Assembly: GCA_944363995.1 (NCBI GenBank)
Contig: CALVVV010000001.1
Location: 1-52,265 of the forward strand
Length of the DNA stretch: 52,265 nt
Reading direction: 5' to 3'
Origin: an uncultured Bacilli bacterium
GTDB lineage: Bacteria; Bacillota_I; Bacilli_A; RF39; UBA660
Part shown: in pieces, positions 26,040-33,585 of the stretch
How the letters are laid out: every line of letters begins with the position of its first letter
Position numbering within the stretch: the stretch's first letter is position 1
Notes under the pieces: model-generated
What the model was told of the DNA's origin: nothing
The model's database searches: none
The model's input: only the letters and a program-made list of their open reading frames with translations
Made by a program: the position numbers and the translations under genes

Positions 26040-26655
26040 CTAATACCTCCTTTACTGGACCATATGTTTTTCTATATCCGTCAATTAAACCATATTTATG
26101 GATTGCTTCAATATGTTTTTTCGTAGGATACCCTTTATGGGAAGCAAAACCATACATCGGATATTTTTTATCTAATTCATACATCATATTATCACGTGCT
26201 ACTTTAGCAACGACACTAGCAGCAGCAATCGAAATACTTTTAGCGTCACCCTTAATAATACTAGTAGTTGGAATATCTAAATTTATCGGCATAGCATCAA
26301 TTAAAACATGCTCTAAATTAATTTGTTCTCTTACTTTATTTATAGCTATAATCATCGCTTTTCTACTTGCTTCATAAATATTTATTTCATCTATTTCTTC
26401 TGGTGATACAATACCTATGGCATATGCTACACAATGATTAACTATATAATCATAAAATAAATTTCTTTTTTTCTCAGATAATTTTTTTGAATCAGTTAAT
26501 CCTTCTAAAATAAAATCTTTAGGTAATACAACACAACTAGCAACAACTGGTCCGATTAAAGGACCACGTCCTACTTCATCTACACCCCCAATATATTTAA
26601 TACCTTTATCATATAATTCATTTTCATATTCATATAAATTCATTTTATTTACCAT
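26026..26655 (-). CDS. rnhB: ribonuclease HII
   Basis: 209 residues. The catalytic signature GVDEVGRGPLIGPVVASCVV gives the first Asp-Glu pair, and LIDAMPINL and SIAAASVVAKVARD carry the remaining acidic residues and the family motif; ASHKGYPTKKH is also typical. RNase HII removes ribonucleotides and primers from DNA. Start is ATG 26655 (two bases after the AlbA_2 pseudogene stop) or ATG 26643; the latter has a slightly better upstream sequence. Overlaps the DHH gene. Confidence 0.95.
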   Translation of the reverse strand: MVNKMNLYEYENELYDKGIKYIGGVDEVGRGPLIGPVVASCVVLPKDFILEGLTDSKKLSEKKRNLFYDYIVNHCVAYAIGIVSPEEIDEINIYEASRKAMIIAINKVREQINLEHVLIDAMPINLDIPTTSIIKGDAKSISIAAASVVAKVARDNMMYELDKKYPMYGFASHKGYPTKKHIEAIHKYGLIDGYRKTYGPVKEVLDANN

Positions 26656-26657
26656 TC

Positions 26658-27668
26658 TTATTTTAAAATATAATAAGTATTCTTTCCCTTTCCTTTTGGT
26701 ATAATAATTTCTTTCTTAATCATATTGCTAATGACTTGCTTTGCTCTTGTATGTGAAACACCTGAATATAAATCTTCTATATTAAGACCTTTAATAAGTC
26801 CGCCTAAAGATGTTATTTCAATATGATTATCATATAATGAAATTAAAATACTCCCCGTAAAATTATAATCACGACGAATTACAGCATTTAATATTGATTC
26901 TCTTAAAGCATATTCAGGATAATCTCTTGTATCAACTCTTTTAAGTCCTATTATTTCACTTGAAATTCTATTATATATATTTAAATAATCAGTTACTTCA
27001 TTAACTTGTTTTATTAAGCAACCGAAAAACTCTTTCCTATCTTTAAATTTAATATCATTTTTTCCTTCAAAAATTGCACATTTAATTGAATATGGACATT
27101 CGTCCGATAATAGTAATCCTAAATTGGTATATTTATCATCCAAATTAACCATATTAAAATTTTTTAATATATTTTTATTAATTTCGATATTATTATTTTT
27201 TAAAACTTCACCAAAATAAACAAAGTGCAAATCTTGCTTATTAGAAACAAATTCTTCAAAATTAATATTTTGACTATCAATAATCATTTTTTTATTATTT
27301 CATCAGTTGTTGGAACACTAGTATTACCTATTCTCAAATAAACGCCATATTATTTAAGACCTTTATCACTTAAATAATATGGTTTATTTGGAGCATTATA
27401 TATTTCTAATAAAATTATATCTTTATCATTAATTTTTTCTTGTTTTATATTCGTATACAAAGTCAAATCAGAACTAATACCATCTTTTATCATACTACTT
27501 AATGTTTCTATGTCATTTTTTATATTTTCTAATCCTATCACATTTCCATTATCATCTATTCCAATAAATATTTTCCCACCACCAGAATTAGCAAAGGCAA
27601 CTATTTCTTTTTTTTACATCTTTAGTCAAAATACTTTTTAATTCAGTATATTCATCTTCTACATACAT
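26658..27668 (-). pseudogene. AlbA_2/Schlafen-like ATP-binding protein gene, three lesions
   Basis: The ATG at 27668 follows GGTGATAATTAA. The AlbA_2 nucleic-acid-binding domain reads MYVEDEYTELKSILTKDVKKE, IVAFANSGGGKIFIGIDDNG, but an eight-A tract (27608-27615) puts these in different frames. The frame then runs IGLENIK...NKPYYLSDKGLK to an in-frame TAA at 27350, continues as YGVYLRIGNTSVPTTDEII, and shifts again at a seven-A tract near 27287 into MIIDSQN... and the C-terminal ALRESILNAVIRRDYN...GLIKGLNIEDLYSG-HTRAKQVISNMIKK. So the gene has two homopolymer frameshifts and one nonsense codon. In intact relatives (AlbA_2 + ATP-binding C-terminal domain) the protein is a putative transcription regulator or RNA-binding GHKL-like ATPase. 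Non-functional if the read is correct. Confidence 0.85.
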
Positions 27669-27721
27669 TTAATTATCACCCTAGTAATAGTATATCCAAA
27701 TTTTTATTTTTTTTCAATATA

Positions 27722-27742
27722 TTCGGTCACTTTTCGGTCACT
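27722..27742. repeat. short tandem TTCGGTCACTT repeat
   Basis: TTCGGTCACTT at 27722-27732 and TTCGGTCACT at 27733-27742, one helical turn apart, in the divergent intergenic region. The spacing suits a dimeric regulator, but this is unproven. Confidence 0.5.
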
Positions 27743-27773
27743 GTAAAATTTTTTATTGTTTTAAAATTTACTA

Positions 27774-27802
27774 TTACACGAAAATTTTTTTTGTGCGATA
27801 GT
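27774..27802 (+). promoter_or_regulatory. decayed promoter, copy 1 of the MATE-kinase promoter
   Basis: TTACAC (27774-27779), 17-bp spacer, GATAGT (27797-27802). The spacer CGAAAATTTTTTTT with flanking CAC/GTG is a degraded version of the palindrome at 30748-30765; the surrounding 50 bp also resemble copy 2. Confidence 0.5.
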
Positions 27803-27805
27803 TAA

Positions 27806-28825
27806 AAAGTAAATAGTCTATATATATCAACTATATTAGGTATGGCTATTGGTTCACAACCGATTATTGGATATAACTATGGAGCGGGAAATTATAAAAG
27901 AGTTAAAGAAGTACTTAGAAAAGTATTCTTAATTAGTTTTATTGCTGGTTTAATATTTAATTTAATATTCTATATTTTTCCAGAACAAATAACTAATTTA
28001 TTTATAACTAAAAGTGATCCAAATTATAATTTAGTTTTAGAATTTTCAATTGATTTTTTTAGAATATTCTTAATGTTAATATGTATAAATATTTTTGAAA
28101 TGTGTTCAAGTATTACAATTCAATCATTAGGTAATATTAAAAAATCAACTTTAGTATCATTTACAAGACAAATAATTTTATTTATTCCACTTGCTATTAT
28201 ATTATCAAATATATTTGGTTTATATGGAGCATTATATGCAGGACCACTGGCCGATGGAATTTGTTTTATAATTGTTATCTTTGTCTTTTATTCAGAATAT
28301 CATAAATTAACTTTATTAGAAAATACTAAACAAACTATAACTAAAGATGAAGAAATTAAAACTAAATCAATTTTATCTAAATCAATTGTTATAACTATTG
28401 CTCGTGAATATGGTTCTGGTGGTAGATATGTTGGCAAATTATTAGCTCAATCTTTAGGAATACCTTTTTATGACAAAGAATTAATTAGATTAACTGCTAA
28501 AGAATCAGGATTTACCGAAAAATATATTGAAGAAAATGAACAAACTAAAAAATCATATTATCAAAATGATGACAATATTTTCTTGGCTGAAAGTAAAGTA
28601 ATTAAAAAAATAGCTAATGATTCATGTGTTATTATTGGTAGATGTGCAGATTATATATTAAGAAATAAAGATAATATTTATAATATATTCTTATATAGTG
28701 ATAAAAAAGAACAAAGAGTTATTAAATATTATGGAATAAAGAAAAATGAAGCAAAAAAAACTATTGAAAAAATCAATAAAGAACGATCTAAACATTATAA
28801 ATTCTATACTAATAGTAATTATTAA
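27806..28825 (+). pseudogene. MATE transporter-cytidylate kinase fusion gene, middle fragment
   Basis: The frame from 27806 reads KVNSLYISTILGMAIGSQPIIGYNYGAGNYKRVKEV, the C-terminal half of a MATE efflux transporter (about five membrane helices), then fuses without a stop to a cytidylate-kinase-like domain (IVITIAREYGSGGRYVGKLLAQ, P-loop-like, and YDKELI). The N-terminal about 280 residues of MATE are missing: a degraded promoter ends directly in mid-gene. The kinase part stops early, at KFYTNSNY-stop, before its last helices. The final about 50 bp, from KINKERSKHYKFYTNSN, are repeated at 31077-31128 in a second fragment. It is thus a deletion derivative; a protein could only start at ATG 27842 without a good ribosome site. 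Confidence 0.8.
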
Positions 28826-28945
28826 ATTTACCAACCACTGGTTAGCATTTTTAAATATAATATAATTTTAGCATAAATTTATAGTTCTAAAACATTTTCT
28901 TTACTGATTTTAATATATTTTTCAATTAATACAACACGTAATTAA

Positions 28946-28974
28946 TTGCAATATCGCTTATTTAATGATAAAAT
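28946..28974 (+). promoter_or_regulatory. promoter of the membrane-protein gene
   Basis: TTGCAA (28946-28951), 17-bp spacer, TAAAAT (28969-28974), about 10 bp before AGGAG. Confidence 0.6.
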
Positions 28975-28997
28975 AATAGTCATTAGGAGTTGATAAA

Positions 28998-29732
28998 ATA
29001 AATGTTTCTTATACTTATATAGATGATAAAGCCATCATTTTTGATGAAAATGGAAATCAAGTACAAGTTGAATATTATGATAACTTAGATGAAGTATTAG
29101 TTCAAGAAAACATAGTAGAAACCATTGAAAATAGAATAAATGAATTAAGTAATATACAAATCTTACCGAAAAAAAGATTTATCCCGCTTATAACAATAGG
29201 TGTTGCTATAGCAATATTAGTTGCACCATTAATTTTAAGTTTGGCAAGTGGCACAAATTTATATACTACATATGTTGATACAGTTTTTGGAAAAATAAAT
29301 TTTTCCAAAGTTATAGCAATTATTTGTGGAATAACTGCTGGACCACTAGCTTTAATTTGTGATATTACAAATCATCAAATTTATAATGATTTTATTAAAC
29401 ATAACACTGCTAAAGTTTGTGAATTAAAATTTTTAACAAAACAATTAGTTGAAGAAAAACAAAAATTAGAAAGTTTAAAAAAAGAAAAATCAAAAACAAA
29501 AGAAGATTCTAATTTTAGGGTTGTAAAAGTAAATGATATTAAACAGTTAAAAAAATTAAAACATTACATAGAATTATATTATAGTTTAGGGTATGATATA
29601 GAAAAATTATATATACATTTAAAAAATGGTACTTTGGAAGATAAATTAAGTAAATCTTACAATAGTGAGGATATTCAATTAGCTAAAGCTTTTTTAGAGG
29701 AAAATGGACCGAAATTAATTAAAAGACATTAA
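28998..29732 (+). CDS. two-helix membrane protein with an ATA start
   Basis: 244 residues if it starts at ATA 28998, eight bases after AGGAG (28985-28989). No in-frame ATG/GTG/TTG exists before TTG 29241, yet the reading frame is open and protein-like from here: NVSYTYIDDKAIIFDENGN, a cytosolic N-terminus, then two membrane helices (about 63-85, PLITIGVAIAILVAPLILSLA, and about 103-125) and a Lys/Glu-rich coiled tail (KLESLKKEKSKTKED). The simplest reading is an ATG start that became ATA, making a weak or dead gene. No known family recognised. Promoter intact. A start at 29241 would remove the first helix. Confidence 0.6.
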   Translation: MNVSYTYIDDKAIIFDENGNQVQVEYYDNLDEVLVQENIVETIENRINELSNIQILPKKRFIPLITIGVAIAILVAPLILSLASGTNLYTTYVDTVFGKINFSKVIAIICGITAGPLALICDITNHQIYNDFIKHNTAKVCELKFLTKQLVEEKQKLESLKKEKSKTKEDSNFRVVKVNDIKQLKKLKHYIELYYSLGYDIEKLYIHLKNGTLEDKLSKSYNSEDIQLAKAFLEENGPKLIKRH

Positions 29733-29744
29733 TATAAATGAAAT

Positions 29745-30714
29745 GGTTCTTATTCAATTTGCGTAATGTCGCAATTCTACTGCTAACACTTTTTTTCTTA
29801 ATAAGTTAAAACTGCATCTTCCATACATAGTTATTTCTATACACTTTATTTTTATGTTTTTGCCTTCTACTAATCCATTTGTATAATCATATTTAATACA
29901 ATTGCTAATTGCATCCATATCATTTTCTAAAGTATTGGCAATTACCATATTTCTTTCTTCATCTTTTAAATTACTTAAAAATTTTTTTATTTTGTTTTCT
30001 ATAAATAATAATACTTTTATTATTATTTAAATTATTATTTTTTTACATAGTATTTTAAGAATCCATATTCTTTAGTATATCCTTTTTCTTTTATAATTTT
30101 ACAAATATGAAATCTCTCATATACTTGTATTATTGCCTCTTTTATTACAAAACTATAAATTAATGCTTATCTCTTGAAACTATTGAAAGGTTTTTGAAAA
30201 TTTTTAACCATTCTTGAACATTATCAACTTTTCTTGAATCTATAATATCTACAAATTCCCTAGAATCATGGTCGACTAAAAATATTCCATAATTGTGTCT
30301 TTTTTAATTGCAAAATCATCAATACCACAATTTTCTAAAGAATGATTTATATTTTCTCTTTTTTTAAAATTCACAAAAGAGTACTATCTTATATTTTACA
30401 TATTCCTTATTAATAAATCTTTCAGTACTAATAAAACTATTTTCAACTGTCATTTTACATAATTTATCTTCGAATAATTTTAATATGAAGAATAATTTGA
30501 AAATTATCAAACTGTATATCTTTTATAATCTTATTATAATATTGATGTACAGTTTTTGTTTCACAATATATATGTATATCATCATTAATTGTTTCATATT
30601 TTATATAAATTAAATTTTCACTTAACTGTACTAAAAATTTTTGTATAATATCAACCTACTTTATACAAATGTTGTACTATATTATCAGAAATCACACAAA
30701 TTGAATAAGAAACC
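29745..30714 (-). mobile_element. decayed ISL3-family insertion sequence
   Basis: Terminal inverted repeats GGTTCTTATTCAATTTGCGT (29745-29764) and GGTTTCTTATTCAATTTGTGT (rc 30714-30694) differ at two places; similarity extends about 9 bp outwards (AAATGAAA). Inside, minus strand, many stops and frameshifts interrupt an ISL3 transposase: TKTVHQYYNKIIKDI (N-terminal zinc-finger region), GIDDFAIKKDTI and VDHDSREFVDIIDSRKVDNV (DDE core), VSRDKH, and the C-terminal YTNGLVEGKNIKIKCIEITMY near 29850. No clear target duplication remains. About 970 bp instead of the usual 1.2-1.5 kb, so internal deletions are present. Confidence 0.75.
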
Positions 30715-30744
30715 GTTTTCATTTAACATTTACAAAATTTGCTA

Positions 30745-30772
30745 TTACACAAAAAATTTTTTGTGCTATACT
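30745..30772 (+). promoter_or_regulatory. promoter and palindromic operator, copy 2 of the MATE-kinase promoter
   Basis: TTACAC (30745-30750), 16-bp spacer, TATACT (30767-30772). The spacer holds the perfect 18-bp palindrome CACAAAAAATTTTTTGTG (30748-30765), well placed for a repressor dimer. A diverged copy precedes the fragment at 27806. Confidence 0.6.
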
Positions 30773-30804
30773 TGGTAAGTCGTAAAAATTAGGAAGAATG
30801 AAAT

Positions 30805-31234
30805 ATGAAAAATTTAGATTTAGAAAATGAAAAAATTAGTAAACTCTTAATAAGTTTTTCTATACCATGTATCATTAGTATGCTTATTAATTCTGTTTAC
30901 AATGTTGCCGATCATATTGAGCAAGAAGTTGGGACACTTGGTAATGCACTACTAATGTTATATTCTCACTTGTTATTATATGTAATACCATAGCTTCTTT
31001 AATCGGTAATGGATCTGCTTCTAATTTTAGTTTAAAACTAGGAAAAAAATTTAAAAAAAGCTAAAAAATTATTGATAAAATCAATAAAGAACGATCTAAA
31101 CATTATAAATTCTATACTAATAGTAATTGGTATAATTTAAATCATTATGATATAGTATTAATGTCGATGCATTAGGCGCAGAAAAAACTGCTGAATTATT
31201 AAGAAATATTATATTAGAAAAAAACTTACATTAA
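30805..31234 (+). pseudogene. MATE transporter-cytidylate kinase fusion gene, N- and C-terminal fragments
   Basis: Starts with an intact-looking MATE N-terminus (MKNLDLENEKISKLLISFSI, IISMLINSVYNVADHI), but is frameshifted after GTLGNAL: another frame continues TNVIFSLVIICNTIASLIG, NGSASNFSLKLGKK. Near 31065 it jumps into the end of the kinase domain, KINKERSKHYKFYTNSNWYNLNHYDIV, the first part of which is a copy of 28777-28826, and, after a one-base deletion, ends DALGAEKTAELLRNIILEKNLH-stop at 31234. So this copy lacks the part present at 27806-28825: the two fragments are complementary remains of a duplicated gene. Confidence 0.8.
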
Positions 31235-31249
31235 TTTTGTAAGTTTTTT
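31220..31249 (+). terminator. terminator of the MATE-kinase gene
   Basis: Stem AAAAACTTAC/GTAAGTTTTT followed by T; overlaps the stop codon of the kinase remnant. It is the original 3' end of the gene. Confidence 0.75.
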
Positions 31250-31306
31250 AATTTAAAAACGATAGACATTTATTTTGGTTATTATAATTCATACTAAATA
31301 TATAAT

Positions 31307-32614
31307 TTATGGTGTAATAACTGCTCGAGTACTGATACTACTGCTGCTTCCACCATTAACACGGTAAAAATTAAATATACCAGCATATGAACTGTTACTA
31401 TAATATCCACCTCGATAAAACCAAGAATAACTAGAATATAGGAAATAAGCATAGTCATTATACCAACCACCACTACTATTACCAAAAGTAGTGAGAGTTT
31501 CTTTTGTAGCATCTCCCAATTTTCCACGGCCATGGGTTGTTCTACTTGATCCGTAGGTATATTTATCATAATATTTGCTATCCGGTGCACTGCTCATGCC
31601 TGAACTACTTGGGTAATAACTACCACTACTAGTAACCATATTACTCATTACAAATTCGTAAGCACCCCCACTCATATCATATATACCATAAATATTTCCT
31701 GTAGTTGATTGCTTAATATTACTTTTATATGAAGTAGTACTGCTCCCACCACCAGTATAATAACTACTATTATTATTTATTGTTATATCTGTTTCACCTA
31801 AACCATATTTACTTTGTTTTAAATAAGCAACAGCTCCCCATTCCATATTTTTTATCATATGACTATCACCACTTAAGTTATATTTACTTTTTATATTTTG
31901 AATTGCTGTAAAGAAATTATATATAGTTTTACTACGCAGACTACTTACGCCTGGCTTAATTGTCATAGTAGTAGTATTTCCACTCACTTCAAATTTTCCT
32001 ACCCAAAAACCTGATATTTCATCTTCACCAAATGTAAACGCAGGATGGGTATACCAATTACCATTAACTGCATTTGTACATGTTTGACTACTAGTACCAG
32101 AAGTTGCTATAGCATCAACACAACTTACAGTTCCGGTTGTTTTTGTACCACTTTCAAATTCAATATTAATTATTTGCGATGAAGCACTAGTATTATTGGC
32201 GTTAAATAACTGATATTTATATCTTGGTATCCATACATACCATAGTGCTATTTCACTTTCACTTATTGTATCACCTATATTTTTATTTACGCCACTATTT
32301 AGTACTACCGCATTCGCCCACTCTTGTGACTCATAATCATACCATTTTTCATATAAATCTGCATATATCCAATTTTCTCCATCATATGTAATTGGTATCA
32401 TATTATCTATTAACTCTGGCCTATTAGCACCACTTAAATCACGATAAGGCAATTCAATAACATCATCATTTAATTCATTCATAACATCATTTTTTACTTT
32501 ATCTAAAATTAATTTACGGGTGCCTAATAAACTTAAAACACCAAATATTAATACTAAAAACAAAATTAAAATAGAATAAATTATACCACTAACTGCAAAC
32601 CCTTTATTATTCAA
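31307..32614 (-). CDS. pilin-anchored FGE/C-type-lectin-like surface protein
   Basis: 435 residues if it starts at TTG 32614, 6 bp after AAGGTG (MNNKGFAVSG); TTG 32620 and GTG 32623 are alternatives. The N-terminus KGFAVSGIIYSILILFLVLIFG is prepilin-like (short charged leader, Gly-Phe, long hydrophobic helix, amphipathic continuation) but lacks the Glu5 of true pilins. The rest (about 130-435) is a formylglycine-enzyme/C-type-lectin-like fold: YVWIPRYKY, FWVGKFEVSG, NMEWGAVAYLKQSKYG, GIYDMSGGAYEFVM, and the final SWFYRGGYYSNSSYAGIFN with STRAVITP. Such folds are used as surface adhesins and as diversity-generating retroelement targets. TATAAT about 30 bp upstream. No reverse transcriptase gene is in the window. 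Confidence 0.8.
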   Translation of the reverse strand: MNNKGFAVSGIIYSILILFLVLIFGVLSLLGTRKLILDKVKNDVMNELNDDVIELPYRDLSGANRPELIDNMIPITYDGENWIYADLYEKWYDYESQEWANAVVLNSGVNKNIGDTISESEIALWYVWIPRYKYQLFNANNTSASSQIINIEFESGTKTTGTVSCVDAIATSGTSSQTCTNAVNGNWYTHPAFTFGEDEISGFWVGKFEVSGNTTTMTIKPGVSSLRSKTIYNFFTAIQNIKSKYNLSGDSHMIKNMEWGAVAYLKQSKYGLGETDITINNNSSYYTGGGSSTTSYKSNIKQSTTGNIYGIYDMSGGAYEFVMSNMVTSSGSYYPSSSGMSSAPDSKYYDKYTYGSSRTTHGRGKLGDATKETLTTFGNSSGGWYNDYAYFLYSSYSWFYRGGYYSNSSYAGIFNFYRVNGGSSSSISTRAVITP

Positions 32615-32661
32615 AATCAACACCTTCTTTACTATAAAAATTATATCAAATAATTAGTGAA

Positions 32662-32694
32662 AAAACAACAAAAAATGTAGCGTAAAGCTACATT
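32662..32694 (-). terminator. terminator of the YihY operon
   Basis: Stem AATGTAGC (32674-32681)/GCTACATT (32687-32694) with a T run on the minus strand, about 80 bp 3' of the yihY-like stop. Confidence 0.75.
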
Positions 32695-32775
32695 CTACAA
32701 AATACTTATAAGTTATTTCAATATTAAAAAGTAGTCTATGTTTTGAATATATATTCATTAATTATTATAAACAAA

Positions 32776-33585
32776 TTATTCATTTTTATGTAACTTTTCA
32801 TAATAATTATGATTAATAGCAATCCCTAAAACAATAATATATGATATAAAATATACTAATAACATTAATATTGCGATAGAAGCTAAACTACCATAAATAA
32901 CATCATAATTAGCAATATTATTTACATAAAATGAATAACCACTAGTTAAAATCATAATTGTAACAGTAGCAAATAAAGCCCCGTAATTAACATATTTACT
33001 TTTAATTTTTTTATCAGGAGCCATTGTATATAATATTTTAATTAAAATAAATATCATAACAAAAGCCATTAAAATTTTAATAAAAGTAATAATTATATAA
33101 TTATTTGAAATAAATTTACCAATCATTCCAAAGGTTAAAATATTGTTTAAAATAAAACTACCAAAAGCCATAACAATTAAAGTAAATACTAATAAAAGTA
33201 ACAACCAAAAAGTCATAAAAATCGCTTTAATACGACGATAAATATAGGTTTTAGGTTTATTTTTATACAAAATATTAGAAGCAGTAATTAAGCTATCAGG
33301 TCCATTACTTGCTACGAAAAAACCGATAACAACGAAAACAAAATTAGAAAAACTTAATCCATCATTAAAAAATGGCAACAAAATATCCATCACACTACTA
33401 GGCATAACATATGAAAAAATATTAATTATACTAGTAGTTGACAGTGATAAACTTGAAGTAATCATTCCAAATAAAGTAAGAATGGGCGCTAAAGAAAGAA
33501 TAAGAAAAAAAGCAAGATTACCAGGTAATATTAACATTTCTGGTAATCTAATAACTTGCCATAAATCTTTTAAAAATTGTTTCAA
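32776..33585 (-). CDS. YihY/BrkB-family membrane protein
   Basis: 269 residues, six membrane helices. Start MKQFLKDLWQVIRLPEMLILPGNLAFFLILSLAP and the region FFVASNGPDSLITASNILYKN followed by RRIKAIFMTFWLLLL are the family pattern of YihY (BrkB; once mislabelled RNase BN). Function is unsettled (lipid or transport roles have been proposed). It starts inside the end of the upstream GGDEF gene (4-bp overlap), so the two are co-translated. Confidence 0.9.
   Translation of the reverse strand: MKQFLKDLWQVIRLPEMLILPGNLAFFLILSLAPILTLFGMITSSLSLSTTSIINIFSYVMPSSVMDILLPFFNDGLSFSNFVFVVIGFFVASNGPDSLITASNILYKNKPKTYIYRRIKAIFMTFWLLLLLVFTLIVMAFGSFILNNILTFGMIGKFISNNYIIITFIKILMAFVMIFILIKILYTMAPDKKIKSKYVNYGALFATVTIMILTSGYSFYVNNIANYDVIYGSLASIAILMLLVYFISYIIVLGIAINHNYYEKLHKNE

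Noticed and set aside
31294..31590. Minus-strand ORF of 98 residues in the surface protein gene
   Set aside because: Overlaps the real gene in another frame; low-complexity Val/Ile pattern, no ribosome site.
31307..32614. Complete diversity-generating retroelement
   Set aside because: The target-like fold is there, but no reverse transcriptase or template repeat was found in the window.
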